From: Micromonospora inyonensis
Lineage (GTDB): Bacteria > Actinomycetota > Actinomycetes > Mycobacteriales > Micromonosporaceae
Direction of reading: 5' to 3'
Assembly (NCBI RefSeq): GCF_900091415.1
Contig: NZ_FMHU01000001.1
Coordinates: 310,001-374,000, forward strand
DNA length: 64,000 bases
A model generated the notes under the pieces. That model saw nothing but the letters and a program-made list of their open reading frames with translations. It had not been told where the DNA came from and ran no database searches. Shown here piece after piece: positions 18,101 through 26,713 of this stretch (the stretch's first letter is position 1; each line of letters starts with the position of its first letter). Position numbers and translations under genes: made by a program.

Positions 18101-18920
18101 CGAGTACGCCACGATGGGCTTCGAGTACGGCTACTCGGTGGAGAACGTCAACGCGCTGGTCTGCTGGGAGGCCCAGTTCGGTGACTTCGTCAACGGTGCC
18201 CAGTCGGTGATCGACGAGTTCATCTCCTCCGGCGAGGTGAAGTGGGGCCAGCGTTCCGCGGTCACCCTGCTGCTGCCGCACGGCCACGAGGGCCAAGGCC
18301 CGGACCACACCTCCGGCCGCCCGGAGCGGTTCCTCCAGATGTGCGCCGAGGACAACATGCGGGTGGCCATTCCGACCACCCCGGCGAACTACTTCCACCT
18401 GCTGCGCCGCCAGGCGCTGTCGCCGAAGCGCAAGCCGCTGGTGGTCTTCACGCCGAAGTCGCTACTGCGGCACAAGCTCTGCATCTCGCAGGTGGAGGAG
18501 TTCACCTCGGGCACCTTCCAGCCGGTGCTGCCCGACGGTGCCGCGCCGGCGCCGGAGCAGGTGAAGCGGGTGATGCTCTGCTCGGGCAAGGTCTACTACG
18601 ACCTGTTCCAGGCCCGCGCCGAGCGGGGCGTCACGGACACCGCGATCATCCGAATCGAGCAGCTCTACCCGCTGCCGGTGGAGGAGATCCGGGCGGCCCT
18701 GGCCGCGTACCCGAACGCCGAGGACTTCGCCTGGGTGCAGGAGGAGCCGGCCAACCAGGGTGCCTGGAGCTTCGTCGCGCTCAACCTCCTGGAGCACCTG
18801 GACGACGTCCGGCTGCGTCGGATCTCCCGGCCCGCCGCGGCGGCTCCGGCCGTCGGCTCGGCGAAGATGCACGACGTCGAGCAGACCGCGCTCATCGAAG
18901 CGGCCCTGCCCCGTCCCTGA
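15144..18920 (+). CDS. kgd: Multifunctional 2-oxoglutarate dehydrogenase E1/E2 (Kgd, SucA type)
   Basis: 1258 residues. Residues 1-45 are the E1 N-terminal segment ([15 protein letters not shown]), 46-140 an Ala/Pro/Lys linker, about 140-370 an E2-like succinyltransferase domain with His357 in TYDHRIIQG, and about 375-1258 the thiamine-diphosphate E1 with [13 protein letters not shown] (near 580) and GDAAFAGQG (near 685). This E2-E1 fusion is typical of actinobacteria; with lipoamide dehydrogenase and the E2 of pyruvate dehydrogenase it converts 2-oxoglutarate to succinyl-CoA, and alone it can act as a decarboxylase. GTG at 15144 has AAAGAGG upstream. In mycobacteria the enzyme is held back by the FHA protein GarA; the kinase that would relieve this is not identifiable here. 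Confidence 0.96.
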   Translation: MSTQQTSQENPLAGFGPNEWIVEEMYQRYLADPNSVDSAWHDFFADYRPGPGAGTPATAPKKTPPAATAEPAGQQEPAAAVAQPDGDRPAAGQPENGRTAAPQAKAAAAPAPARPAPEKAAPAKPATKAAPAKAAAAPSPGGPRTTPLRGVAARIVQNMDASLNVPTATSVRAVPAKLLVDNRIVINNHLARGRGGKVSFTHLIGYAMVRALVQHPEMNNSFAEVDGKPAMVTPEHVNLGIAIDLTKPDGTRNLVVPSIKACEQMDFRQFWQAYEDVVRRARRNELTMDDYAGTTISLTNPGGIGTVHSMPRLMTGQSAIIGVGAMEYPAPYQGMSEVTLAELAVSKVITLTSTYDHRIIQGAQSGEFLKVMHELLLGEHGFYDQIFTSLRIPYEPVRWVRDVAVNNEGQINKTARVHELIHAYRVRGHLMADTDPLEFKIRKHPDLDVLQHGLTLWDLDREFPVNGFAGRQRMKLREILGVLRDSYCRRVGVEYMHIQDPEERRWIQERIERQYEKPTADEQKHVLNRLNAAEAFETFLQTKYVGQKRFSLEGGESLIPLLGEVLESSAEAGLDEVVIGMAHRGRLNVLANIVGKPYEKIFSEFEGHLDPRSTQGSGDVKYHLGQNGKFTTPDGEHSVKVSVVANPSHLEAVDPVLEGIVRAKQDRIDLKLEGYTVLPLAVHGDAAFAGQGVVAETLNLSQLRGYRTGGTVHVVVNNQVGFTTAPEYSRSSLYSTDVARMIQAPIFHVNGDDPEAVVRVARLAFEYRQAFNKDVVIDMVCYRRRGHNEGDDPSMSNPQMYKIIDPKRSVRKLYTEELIGRGDITVEDAEELLRDYQAQLERVFKATRDAASTPKQHARPRREDEPEPQVQTATDAAVVKAVGDAHVNLPEGFTPHKRIQQLLDRRAKMSVEGGIDWGFGEIVAFGALLHDGVTVRLAGQDSRRGTFVQRHAAVVDAKTGDDYLPLKSLTADGERSRFFVHDSLLSEYATMGFEYGYSVENVNALVCWEAQFGDFVNGAQSVIDEFISSGEVKWGQRSAVTLLLPHGHEGQGPDHTSGRPERFLQMCAEDNMRVAIPTTPANYFHLLRRQALSPKRKPLVVFTPKSLLRHKLCISQVEEFTSGTFQPVLPDGAAPAPEQVKRVMLCSGKVYYDLFQARAERGVTDTAIIRIEQLYPLPVEEIRAALAAYPNAEDFAWVQEEPANQGAWSFVALNLLEHLDDVRLRRISRPAAAAPAVGSAKMHDVEQTALIEAALPRP

Positions 18921-18993
18921 TCCCGTCCCACGCTGGGGCAGTGTCCGCCGACACCGGCCGGGCCTGCCCCAGCGGCATGTTCGAGGAGAGCAC

Positions 18994-19173
18994 ATGTACT
19001 TCACCGACCGAGGTATCGAGGAGCTGGTTGAGCGGCGCGGAGAGGAGACCGTGTCGGTCGAGTGGCTGGGCGAGCGGCTGCGCGACTTCGTCGACCTGAA
19101 CCCGGAGTTCGAGACGCCGATCGAGCGGTTCGCCACGTGGCTGGCCCGGCTCGACGACGAGGACGACGACTGA
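18994..19173 (+). CDS. DUF6104-type small acidic protein downstream of kgd
   Basis: 59 residues, highly charged, ending in DDEDDD. The start MYFTDRGIEELVERRGEE and the FATWLARLDDED ending match, from memory, a short family (DUF6104) found beside kgd in actinobacteria. GAGGAG lies 5 nt before the ATG. The 73-nt gap to kgd and shared orientation suggest cotranscription. Role unknown; an accessory factor for 2-oxoglutarate dehydrogenase is a guess from position. Confidence 0.8.
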   Translation: MYFTDRGIEELVERRGEETVSVEWLGERLRDFVDLNPEFETPIERFATWLARLDDEDDD

Positions 19174-19192
19174 CGTCCACCGGACGGGGTCA

Positions 19193-19222
19193 TTGACACC
19201 CAGCGTCACCGTCGGGTGCACT
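19193..19222 (+). promoter_or_regulatory. Possible sigma-70 promoter of the membrane protein gene
   Basis: TTGACA (19193-19198) is followed after 18 nt by TGCACT (19217-19222), about 70 nt upstream of the next start codon. The -35 is perfect, the -10 weak. Confidence 0.4.
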
Positions 19223-19289
19223 GGGAGGCAGCGTCCACGGTCCGGTTCGTCCGGCCGGACCGTACGCCGCCCGGCCCAGGGAGGCGGAC

Positions 19290-19973
19290 ATGAGCCCCGA
19301 AACCCCCAAGCCACCCCAGGACGCGGTGACCGTACGCCGGCTCCGGGTCAGCGTCGGTGCCGTCGGCATCGCCCTACCGATCGTGCTGACCGCCGGATAC
19401 GCCCTCGTCACCGGCCGCCCCGCGCTGCTCGACTCGCTCAGCGGGTATTACCACAGCCCGATGCGGGACGTCTTCGTCGGCAGCATGTGCGCGATCGGTG
19501 TGTTCCTGATCAGCTACCGGCACCGGCGGCCCGACGACCTGATCAGCACGATCGCCGGGGTGCTGGCGATCGGGGTGGCGCTCTTCCCGACCGCGCCTGG
19601 CGACCCGAGCGGCACCGAGCGCGTCGTCGGCGTGGTGCACCAGGTCTGCGCGGCCGTGCTGTTCCTGCTGCTCGCCGTCTTCTGCCTGGTCCTGTTCACC
19701 CGGACCGACCCGACGGTCCGCCCCGACCCGGTGCCCGGCAACGGGTTCTACCGCACCTGCGGGTACGTGATCATCGCGGCGATCGTGCTCGCCGTGGCCA
19801 GCAACGTCCTGCCCGACGACGTCCGCGACACGCTCCGGCCGGTGCTGTGGTGCGAGGCGGTCGCGGTGTTCGCCTTCGGCGCGGCGTGGCTGGCCCGCAG
19901 CGACGCGATCTTCCGGGCCGCCCACCCGCCCCGGGAGGAGACGCCCCGCCCGGCCGAGCCGGCCGTGTCCTGA
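19290..19973 (+). CDS. Integral membrane protein, six helices, unknown function
   Basis: 227 residues with six hydrophobic segments (about 22-42, 68-85, 92-110, 122-145, 160-178, 188-205). A conserved-looking SLSGYYHSPMRDVFVGSM stretch lies in the first outer or inner loop, reminiscent of DUF998/ceramidase-like membrane folds, but the family is not recognised with certainty. GGAGGCGGAC precedes the ATG. It stands between the kgd operon and pta. Confidence 0.7.
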   Translation: MSPETPKPPQDAVTVRRLRVSVGAVGIALPIVLTAGYALVTGRPALLDSLSGYYHSPMRDVFVGSMCAIGVFLISYRHRRPDDLISTIAGVLAIGVALFPTAPGDPSGTERVVGVVHQVCAAVLFLLLAVFCLVLFTRTDPTVRPDPVPGNGFYRTCGYVIIAAIVLAVASNVLPDDVRDTLRPVLWCEAVAVFAFGAAWLARSDAIFRAAHPPREETPRPAEPAVS

Positions 19974-20020
19974 GCCCCGGCCCGGGACCAAGGACCCGGG
20001 CGGGCCCGAGTGCGATCTTG

Positions 20021-20026
20021 TAGCGT
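20021..20026 (+). promoter_or_regulatory. -10 box of a leaderless pta transcript
   Basis: TAGCGT ends 6 nt before the GTG start of pta and there is no ribosome-binding site. This TANNNT-N6/7-start geometry is the known signature of leaderless mRNAs in actinobacteria. Confidence 0.6.
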
Positions 20027-20032
20027 GAGGGC

Positions 20033-22099
20033 GTGGCGCGCAGTGTCTACCTCACCAGCGTGGGCTCGGGCGGTGGCAAGTCGACCATCGCGCTCGGTCT
20101 CGCCGAACTCCTCTCCCGTCAGGTCGAGCGGATCGGCGCGTTCCGGCCGCTGGTCGCCGGCTCCACGCCCGACCCGATCCTCGCCCTGCTCGGCGACCGG
20201 TACCGCATCGAACCGCCGGTGGCGGATCTGCACGGCACCACGTACGCGGAGGCGGCCCGGCTGGTCGGGGACGGCAGGCGGGAGGAACTGGTCAGCCGGA
20301 TCGTCGAGCGGTACCGCGCGGTGGAGCGGCGCTGCCCGGCGATGGTGGTGGTGGGCAGCGACCTCGACGACACCGGTGACCCGGGCAACCCCCGCGCGCT
20401 GGCCTTCAACGCCCGGCTGGCCACCGAGTTCGGCAGCGTGGTGGTGCCCGTCGTGGACGGCTTCGGGCAGGAGCCGGAGGCGGTGGCGGCGGCGGCGCGT
20501 GGGGCGTACCACGATCTGGCGGACCTGGGCGCGACGGTGCTGGCGGTGATCGCCAACCGGGTGTCCGGGCCGATGACGCTGCCGGACCTGCCCGTGCCGG
20601 CGTACGCCATCCCGGAGGTGCCGACCGTGTCGGCGCCGACGGTGGCCGAGGTGGCGGCGGCGCTCGGCGCCACCCTGCTCACCGGGGACGACGCCACGCT
20701 CGGCCGGGACGTGCTCGACTACGTGGTCGGCGCGGCGCACGTGCCGACCCTGCTGGAGCACCTGACCGACGGCTGCCTGGTGATCACCCCCGGGGACCGG
20801 GACGACCTGCTGGTGGCGGCGAGCGCCGCGCACGTGGCCGGGCAGGTCTCGCTGGCCGGGCTGGTGCTGACCCTCGGCGAGCGGCCCGACCCCCGGGCGA
20901 TGCGGCTGGTCGAGCGGATGAACACCGGCCTCGCGGTGCTGTCGGTGCCGAGCGACAGCTACGACACGATCTCCGCGTCGAACCGGATCGAGGGACGGCC
21001 CAGCCCGGCCCACCCGCGCAAGGTGGAGGCCGCGCTCGGCGCGTTCGAGAGCTGCGTGGACACCGTCGACCTGGCCCGCCGGCTGGAGGTCAGCCGCTCC
21101 GAGCGGGTCACCCCGCTGATGTTCGAGTACGACCTGATCGACCGGGCCCGCTCGCGGCAGCGGCGGCTGGTGCTGCCCGAGGGCACCGAGGAGCGGATCC
21201 TCCGGGCGGCGGAGGTGCTGCTGCGCCGGGGCGTGGCCGCGCTGACCCTCCTGGGCCGCCCCGACGACATCGCCCGGCGCACCCGCGAGCTGGGCATCGA
21301 CATCGGCGACGCGCAGGTGGTCGACCCGGTCACCAGCGAGTGGCGGGACGAGTTCGCCGAGCGCTACGCCGACCTGCGCCGGCACCGGGGCATGACGGTC
21401 GAACTGGCGCACGACATCATGGCGCAGCCGAACTACTTCGGCACGATGATGGTGCAGACCGGGCACGCCGACGGCATGGTCTCCGGGGCGACGCACACCA
21501 CCGCCGCCACCATCCGCCCGGCCTTCGAGATCATCCGGAACGTGCCGGGGGTCTCGGTGGCCTCCAGTGTCTTCTTCATGCTGCTCGCCGACCGGGTGCT
21601 GGTCTACGGCGACTGCGCGGTCAACCCCGACCCGGACGCCGCCCAGCTCGCCGACATCGCGATCTCCTCGGCCGACACCGCCGCCCGGTTCGGCATCGAA
21701 CCCCGCGTCGCCATGCTGTCCTACTCCACCGGCAGCTCCGGGGCGGGCGCGGACGTGGAGAAGGTCGCGGCGGCCACGAAACTGGTCCGGGAGCGCCGGC
21801 CGGACCTCCTGGTCGAGGGGCCGATCCAGTACGACGCGGCGATCGACCCCCAGGTGGCCGCCACCAAGCTGCCGGAGAGCCCGGTCGCCGGGCGGGCCAC
21901 GGTCTTCATCTTCCCGGACCTGAACACCGGCAACAACACGTACAAGGCGGTGCAGCGCTCGGCCGGCGCGGTCGCGGTCGGCCCGGTGATGCAGGGTCTC
22001 CGCCGGCCGGTCAACGACCTGTCCCGGGGCGCAGGCGTCGCCGACATCGTCAACACCGTGGCGATCACCGCCATCCAGGCCGCCGGGGAGCCGTCGTGA
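20033..22099 (+). CDS. pta: Phosphate acetyltransferase
   Basis: 688-residue long-form enzyme converting acetyl-CoA and phosphate to acetyl-phosphate. N-terminal P-loop/DRTGG regulatory part: SVGSGGGKSTIALGL at 9-23 and a DRTGG-like domain near 215-320. Catalytic PTA domain about 365-685 with LPEGTEERILRAAEVL, SGATHTTAATIRPAFEII, LSYSTGSSG and FPDLNTGNNTYKAVQR. The stop overlaps the ackA start (GTGA). Transcript probably leaderless, see the TAGCGT box. Confidence 0.96.
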   Translation: MARSVYLTSVGSGGGKSTIALGLAELLSRQVERIGAFRPLVAGSTPDPILALLGDRYRIEPPVADLHGTTYAEAARLVGDGRREELVSRIVERYRAVERRCPAMVVVGSDLDDTGDPGNPRALAFNARLATEFGSVVVPVVDGFGQEPEAVAAAARGAYHDLADLGATVLAVIANRVSGPMTLPDLPVPAYAIPEVPTVSAPTVAEVAAALGATLLTGDDATLGRDVLDYVVGAAHVPTLLEHLTDGCLVITPGDRDDLLVAASAAHVAGQVSLAGLVLTLGERPDPRAMRLVERMNTGLAVLSVPSDSYDTISASNRIEGRPSPAHPRKVEAALGAFESCVDTVDLARRLEVSRSERVTPLMFEYDLIDRARSRQRRLVLPEGTEERILRAAEVLLRRGVAALTLLGRPDDIARRTRELGIDIGDAQVVDPVTSEWRDEFAERYADLRRHRGMTVELAHDIMAQPNYFGTMMVQTGHADGMVSGATHTTAATIRPAFEIIRNVPGVSVASSVFFMLLADRVLVYGDCAVNPDPDAAQLADIAISSADTAARFGIEPRVAMLSYSTGSSGAGADVEKVAAATKLVRERRPDLLVEGPIQYDAAIDPQVAATKLPESPVAGRATVFIFPDLNTGNNTYKAVQRSAGAVAVGPVMQGLRRPVNDLSRGAGVADIVNTVAITAIQAAGEPS

Positions 22100-23220
22100 C
22101 CGACCGGGTGCTGGTGCTCAACTGCGGTTCGTCCTCGGTCAAGTACCGCCTCTACGCTGGCGACACGGTGGACGCCAGGGGCACCGTCGAGCGGATCGGC
22201 GAGCCGGGCGGGGGCCCGGCGGACCACTCCGGCGCGGTCCGGGAGATCCTCGCCGGGCTGGACCTGACCGACCTGGTCGCGGTCGGGCACCGGGTGGTGC
22301 ACGGCGGCCAGCGCTTCACCGAGCCGGTGCGGGTCGACGACGGGGTGCTCACCGCCATCCGCGACCTGTTCCCGCTCGCGCCGCTGCACAACCCGGCGAA
22401 CCTGGCCGGCATCGAGGTGACCCGGAAGCTGCTGCCGGACACCCCGCAGGTCGCGGTCTTCGACACCGCGTTCCACCACACCCTGCCCGAGGCCGCCGCC
22501 ACCTACGCCGTGGACCGGGAGACCGCCCGGCGGTACGGCGTCCGGCGGTACGGCTTCCACGGCACCTCGCACGCGTACGTCTCCCGGCGTACCGCCGAGC
22601 TGCTCGGCCGGGCGTACGGGGAGACCAACACCATCACCCTGCACCTCGGGAACGGGGCGAGCGCCTGCGCGGTGGCCGGTGGACGCAGCGTCGCCACCTC
22701 GATGGGGATGTCGCCGCTGGAGGGCCTGGTGATGGGCACCCGCAGCGGTGACCTCGACCCGGCGATCCTCTTCCACCTGCACCGCGAGGCCGGCTTCGGG
22801 GTGGACGCGCTCGACGACCTGCTCAACCACCGCAGTGGCCTGCGTGGACTGGCCGGGGCGAACGACATGCGGGAGGTGCTGGCCCGCCGCGCCGACGGCG
22901 ACCCGGCGGCGACGCTCGCCTTCGACGTGTACTGCCGACGGATCACCGGCTACGTGGGGGCGTACTACGCCCTGCTCGGGCGGGTCGACGCGATCACCTT
23001 CACCGCCGGGGTGGGCGAGCACGCCGCGCCGGTCCGCGCCGCCGCGCTGGCCGGGCTGGAACGGCTGGGGATCAGCGTCGACCCGGCGCGCAACGCCACC
23101 GGCGGCGGGGAGGACCGGGTGATCTCCCCGGACGGCTCCGAGGTCACGGTCTGCGTGGTCGGCACGGACGAGGAACGGGAGATCGCCCGGGCGGCCCGCG
23201 CGGTGGTCGCCGCCGGCTGA
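22096..23220 (+). CDS. ackA: Acetate kinase
   Basis: 374 residues. ASKHA motifs are clear: VLNCGSSSVKY at the N-terminus, GHRVVHGG, FDTAFH, RRYGFHGTSHAYVS, HLGNGASACAV and MGTRSGDLDPA, and TAGVGEHAAPVR near the end. It converts acetyl-phosphate and ADP to acetate and ATP, completing the Pta-Ack overflow/acetate-assimilation route. The GTG start is inside the pta stop, so expression is coupled. Confidence 0.97.
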   Translation: MTDRVLVLNCGSSSVKYRLYAGDTVDARGTVERIGEPGGGPADHSGAVREILAGLDLTDLVAVGHRVVHGGQRFTEPVRVDDGVLTAIRDLFPLAPLHNPANLAGIEVTRKLLPDTPQVAVFDTAFHHTLPEAAATYAVDRETARRYGVRRYGFHGTSHAYVSRRTAELLGRAYGETNTITLHLGNGASACAVAGGRSVATSMGMSPLEGLVMGTRSGDLDPAILFHLHREAGFGVDALDDLLNHRSGLRGLAGANDMREVLARRADGDPAATLAFDVYCRRITGYVGAYYALLGRVDAITFTAGVGEHAAPVRAAALAGLERLGISVDPARNATGGGEDRVISPDGSEVTVCVVGTDEEREIARAARAVVAAG

Positions 23221-23235
23221 CCCGCGCGGGTCAGC
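23216..23235. terminator. Perfect 20-nt palindrome at convergent gene ends
   Basis: A self-complementary 20-mer made of the halves GCTGACCCGC and GCGGGTCAGC spans the ackA stop and the stop of the convergent small gene. It leaves essentially no loop as written, so in RNA the central GCGC would form the loop; a bidirectional terminator is plausible. Confidence 0.4.
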
Positions 23236-23413
23236 TCAGGGCGATCCAGAAGGCCAGGGCGAGCAGCAGCGCGGCCACCACCACCGCACCGATCAGCGAC
23301 GGCTTCGACGACTCGGGCACCGGCGGGCCGGTCGGGCTGGCCAGCTCCGGAGCGGGCACGAAGGCACGATACGACTCGATGGTCCCACCCGGGTCGACGG
23401 AGTCGTCAGCCAT
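23231..23413 (-). CDS. Small single-pass membrane protein
   Basis: 60 residues: a polar N-terminal half followed by one membrane helix at 38-58 (LIGAVVVAALLLALAFWIAL) ending at the C-terminus, i.e. a tail-anchored topology. No family recognised. The start is supported by TACCCT (23421-23426), 7 nt upstream, a leaderless promoter. Convergent with ackA. Confidence 0.7.
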   Translation of the reverse strand: MADDSVDPGGTIESYRAFVPAPELASPTGPPVPESSKPSLIGAVVVAALLLALAFWIALS

Positions 23414-23420
23414 GCCGACG

Positions 23421-23426
23421 AGGGTA
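23421..23426 (-). promoter_or_regulatory. -10 box of a leaderless transcript (small membrane protein)
   Basis: TACCCT on the minus strand ends 7 nt before the ATG at 23413; no ribosome-binding site. Confidence 0.55.
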
Positions 23427-23583
23427 GCGAAGCCGCGCAACCCGTGGTGAGCCGGCGCACCCGCACGCCCGCGTCCGTCGACGGTCTCCCCGGAACGCCT
23501 CCCGGCCGGGTGGCGGAAACGGATCGGCCGGGTGGCGGGCGCACCCGATCCGGAAGGCGGGAGCGCACCGCCTCGGGGGCACC

Positions 23584-23589
23584 TACCGT
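23584..23589 (+). promoter_or_regulatory. -10 box of a leaderless transcript (first lipoprotein hydrolase)
   Basis: TACCGT ends 6 nt before the ATG at 23596. Confidence 0.55.
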
Positions 23590-23595
23590 CAGGAC

Positions 23596-24492
23596 ATGAA
23601 ACCCCCTCGCCTGCTCGCCGCGCTGCTGCTGACGGTGCTGCTGGCCGGCTGCGGCACGGCCACCGCCGCGCCTGGTACCGCCCCACCGCCCCGCCCGGCA
23701 CCCCGGGAGGCGTACGCCGTCGGCGTGCGGACGCTGACCGTCGAGCCCGGGTCGGCCCGCCCGCTGCCGGTGACCGTCTGGTACCCGGCAGCCGGCCGGT
23801 CGGCCGCGCCGGGTCGGTTCCCGGTGGTGCTGTACAGCCACGGGCTGCGCAGCGTGCCCGCACTGCACGCCGCGTTGACCACCCGGTGGGCGGCGGCGGG
23901 CTTCGTGGTGGCCGCGCCCACCTACCCGAACACCAACCTCCGCTCGGCCCGGTTCAACCGCGCCGACGTCCGCAACCAGCCGGCGGACGCCTGGCGTGTG
24001 GTCCGACACGTCATCCGGTTGGACGGCACCCCCGGCGACCTGCTCGCCGGTCACCTGGAGACCGGCCGGGTCGCCGCTGCCGGACACTCGGCCGGCGGGT
24101 TCACCACCGCCGGCATGTTCACCTCGGGTCACCCGGCACGACTGCGGGCAGGCGTCATCATCGCCGCCGGGGGCATGGCGGGCAGCTTCGCCGGACCGCC
24201 GGCCGCCCTGCTCTTCGTGCACGGCGGAGCCGACCAGATCGTGCCGTGGCACGTCGGCCGGGCCGGATACGACCGCACGGACTGGCCCCGGGCGTTCCTC
24301 ACCCTGCCCGGCCAGGGGCACGGCGAGTACCTGACCCCTGACCGGCCCGGATTCGCACAGGTCCTCGCCGCCACCACCGACCTGCTGCGCTGGCGGCTCT
24401 ACGACGACCCGGCGGCCGGACGACGGATCGCGGCGGGCGCGCGGCTGGCCGGGGTGACCAGCTTCGAGGACCGCCTCGGCATCCCCCACTGA
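23596..24492 (+). CDS. Secreted lipoprotein alpha/beta-hydrolase, copy 1
   Basis: 298 residues. Signal peptide with lipobox LLAGC (Cys near residue 19), so a lipid-anchored extracellular enzyme. The alpha/beta-hydrolase core shows YSHGLR oxyanion strand, nucleophile GHSAGG, acid Asp near HGGADQIV and His in GQGHGEYL. It resembles PAF-acetylhydrolase/chlorophyllase/dienelactone-hydrolase-like esterases. The next gene encodes a clear paralogue, so this is a tandem duplication with divergence. Substrate unknown. Confidence 0.85.
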   Translation: MKPPRLLAALLLTVLLAGCGTATAAPGTAPPPRPAPREAYAVGVRTLTVEPGSARPLPVTVWYPAAGRSAAPGRFPVVLYSHGLRSVPALHAALTTRWAAAGFVVAAPTYPNTNLRSARFNRADVRNQPADAWRVVRHVIRLDGTPGDLLAGHLETGRVAAAGHSAGGFTTAGMFTSGHPARLRAGVIIAAGGMAGSFAGPPAALLFVHGGADQIVPWHVGRAGYDRTDWPRAFLTLPGQGHGEYLTPDRPGFAQVLAATTDLLRWRLYDDPAAGRRIAAGARLAGVTSFEDRLGIPH

Positions 24493-24519
24493 GCCGTCCG
24501 GCCGAGCCGGGAGGCGAGG

Positions 24520-24525
24520 CACAAT
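24520..24525 (+). promoter_or_regulatory. Near-consensus -10 box, possible leaderless transcript (second hydrolase)
   Basis: CACAAT (first base differs from TANNNT) ends 7 nt before the ATG at 24533; no ribosome-binding site. Confidence 0.35.
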
Positions 24526-24532
24526 CGAGGAC

Positions 24533-25501
24533 ATGTCCCGCCGCCGTACCCCCGCGCTCGTCGCCACCACGCTGCTCACCCTGGGACTCGCCGCGTGCTC
24601 GACCGACGCCGCCCCGGCCACCTGGTCCCCGGCGGCCGAACCGTCGACGACCGCCACGCCCGCCGCGGAGGCCCCCCGGGGGCGGGCGCCGGAGAAGGCG
24701 TTCGCGATCGGCGTACGCCAGCTCACGCTCAACCGGGACGGCGACCGGCCCCTGCCGGTGACGCTCTGGTACCCGGCCCGGGGCGAGTCCGGCGGCACGG
24801 CGAAACGGTCGGCACCCGCCGCCGGGGGCCGCTTCCCGGTGGTGGTGTTCAGCCACGGCCTCAGCGCCCGGCCAGCCGACTACGCCGCCCTGCTCACCCG
24901 GTGGGCGGCGGCGGGCTTCGTGGTGGCCGCTCCGACGTTCCCGAACACCAGCCGTGGCGCCGCCCAGGTCAACCCGCTCGACGTGCTCAACCAGCCGGCC
25001 GACGTGTCGTACGTGCTCACCGAGGTCCTGGCCCTGGACGGGCGGGCCGGCGACCCGCTGCGCGGGCGACTGGCCACCGACCGGGTGGCCGCCGCCGGGC
25101 ACTCCGCCGGCGGGGTGACCACCATCGGCCTGTTCACCCTGGGCCGGGACGAGCGGCTCGGCTCCGGGGTGGTCCTCGCCGGCACCGCACTCGGCGTGGG
25201 CAGCGCCTTCGCCGGAACCGCCGCCCCGCAGCTCTTCGTGCACGGTGAACTCGACGAAGTGGTCGACTACTCCGCCGGCAGGGCGGCCTACGACCGGGTT
25301 CCCTGGCCCAAGGCGATGCTGAGCCTGCCCCGGGGAGACCACGGGCGGGCCCTGCTCGCCGACGGCGCGTCCCTGCGGGTCGTCGCGGACACCACCGTCG
25401 AGTTCCTGCGCTGGAGCCTCTACGGCGACGACACGGCCAAGCGCCGGCTGCCGGCCGACGCGGCACGGGGCGGTCTCGCCACCCTCGACAACCGGCTCTG
25501 A
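24533..25501 (+). CDS. Secreted lipoprotein alpha/beta-hydrolase, copy 2
   Basis: 322 residues, paralogue of the preceding gene: shared blocks are LPVTLWYPA, FSHGLS, TRWAAAGFVVAAPTFPNT, NQPADV, GHSAGGVTT and HGELDEVVDYSAGRAAYDR. Lipobox LAAC near residue 22. Catalytic Ser (GHSAGG), Asp (ELDEVV) and His (GDHGRA) are in place. The linker after the Cys is longer than in copy 1. Both enzymes sit outside the membrane and may act on different esters. Confidence 0.85.
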   Translation: MSRRRTPALVATTLLTLGLAACSTDAAPATWSPAAEPSTTATPAAEAPRGRAPEKAFAIGVRQLTLNRDGDRPLPVTLWYPARGESGGTAKRSAPAAGGRFPVVVFSHGLSARPADYAALLTRWAAAGFVVAAPTFPNTSRGAAQVNPLDVLNQPADVSYVLTEVLALDGRAGDPLRGRLATDRVAAAGHSAGGVTTIGLFTLGRDERLGSGVVLAGTALGVGSAFAGTAAPQLFVHGELDEVVDYSAGRAAYDRVPWPKAMLSLPRGDHGRALLADGASLRVVADTTVEFLRWSLYGDDTAKRRLPADAARGGLATLDNRL

Positions 25502-25576
25502 GCCGTCGCCGGGGCGCGCGTACCCGCCGCTGCGCGCGGACGCCCCGCGACCGTCGTGGTGCGGGACGCCGCCGGA

Positions 25577-26530
25577 TCAGCGGGTGTGGTCGACGACGAC
25601 CTTGCCGAAGACGTCACCGGAGTGCAGCCGGGCGAACGCCTCCTCGACCTGGCTGAACGGGTGCACGCTGTCGACGACCGGGCGCACCCCGTGTCCGGCG
25701 CAGAAGGCGAGCAGCTGCGCCATGTCCTCCGGGGTGCCCATCGAGGTGCCGAGGATCTGCAACTGCATGGCGAAGATCCGGCGCAGGTTGACCTTCGGCT
25801 CGTGCCCGGCGGTCGCACCGGAGACGACGATCCGGGCCATCGGCGCGGCCGACTTCAGGGAGTGGTCGAAGGTGGCCGCGCCGACCGTCTCGATGACCAC
25901 GTCGACCCGCTCCGGCAGCCGGGCTCCCGGCTCCACGGCGGTCGCGCCCAGCGCGGCGATCCGCTCCCGCTTGGCCGCGTCCCGGCTGGCCGCGTAGACC
26001 CGCTTTCCCATCGCCAGGGCGAGCGCCACGGCCGCCGTGGCGACCCCACCACCGGCGCCCTGCACGAGCACCGCGTCGCCCTCGTCGACCCGCCCGACGG
26101 TGGTGAGCATCCGCCAGGCGGTGAGCCAGGCGGTGGGCAGGCAGGCGGCGTCGGTGGCGGAGAGCCCAGCGGGCAGCGGCAGCAGGTTCGACCGGGGCAC
26201 GGCCACCCGCTCGGCGAGGGTGCCCTGGGCGTGCTCGGAGAGGAGGGAGATGCCGCGCGGGTCGCCCTTGTCGGCGATCACCGGGTAGACGACGACCTCG
26301 TTGCCGTCCGGGTCGACGCCCACCGCGTCGCAGCCGAGGATCATCGGCAGGCGGTCCGCGCCCAGGCCGACGCCGCGCAGCGACCAGAGGTCGTGGTGGT
26401 TGAGCGAGCTGGCCAGGACCTGGACGGTCACCCAGTCGTCGTCCCAGGGGGTCGGCTCGGGCCGCTCTCCCACGGTCAGCGCGGCGAGCGGGTCGGCGTC
26501 GTCGAAACGGGAGGCGAAGGCGGCACGCAT
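25577..26530 (-). CDS. MDR-family NAD(P)H-dependent reductase (quinone-oxidoreductase type)
   Basis: 317 residues, zinc-type alcohol-dehydrogenase superfamily. N-terminal GroES-like domain (SSLNHHDLWSLRG, LGCDAVGV) and Rossmann fold with VQGAGGGVATAAVALA. The structural-zinc cysteines are absent; HHD near residue 45 could still serve one metal site, so either a zinc-free quinone/enoyl reductase or a catalytic-zinc-only enzyme. The ATG at 26530 is preceded by TACCGT at 7 nt, a leaderless arrangement, and is preferred over GTG at 26539. Confidence 0.8.
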   Translation of the reverse strand: MRAAFASRFDDADPLAALTVGERPEPTPWDDDWVTVQVLASSLNHHDLWSLRGVGLGADRLPMILGCDAVGVDPDGNEVVVYPVIADKGDPRGISLLSEHAQGTLAERVAVPRSNLLPLPAGLSATDAACLPTAWLTAWRMLTTVGRVDEGDAVLVQGAGGGVATAAVALALAMGKRVYAASRDAAKRERIAALGATAVEPGARLPERVDVVIETVGAATFDHSLKSAAPMARIVVSGATAGHEPKVNLRRIFAMQLQILGTSMGTPEDMAQLLAFCAGHGVRPVVDSVHPFSQVEEAFARLHSGDVFGKVVVDHTR

Positions 26531-26537
26531 GGTCGGC

Positions 26538-26543
26538 ACGGTA
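26538..26543 (-). promoter_or_regulatory. -10 box of a leaderless transcript (MDR reductase)
   Basis: TACCGT on the minus strand ends 7 nt before the ATG at 26530. Confidence 0.55.
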
Positions 26544-26656
26544 ACAAGGATGACGGCAGCGGCGCAGCCCCCGAAGGAGGTGACCCTCGGCCACCACGCC
26601 GCTGCGCCGTGTCCACGCCGGGGCGATGCTTCGTCCGTCCCGTCCGGCTCTGCCAG

Positions 26657-26698
26657 AAAAGGGGCCCCGGGCCGGCGGGCGGCGGGTGGGCCCCTTTT
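26657..26698. terminator. Rho-independent terminator after the malic enzyme gene
   Basis: AAAAGGGGCCC (26657-26667) pairs with GGGCCCCTTTT (26688-26698); each strand carries A- and T-runs at the stem foot, so it can work in both directions. It lies 16 nt after the malic enzyme stop codon. Confidence 0.8.
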
Positions 26699-26713
26699 CG
26701 GAGTTCCGACGGT

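Noticed and set aside
15135..18398. 1087-codon open frame antisense to kgd
   Set aside because: It mirrors the kgd codons in a GC-rich genome; the translation is His/Arg/Val/Asp-rich without domains, and kgd on the other strand is fully recognisable.
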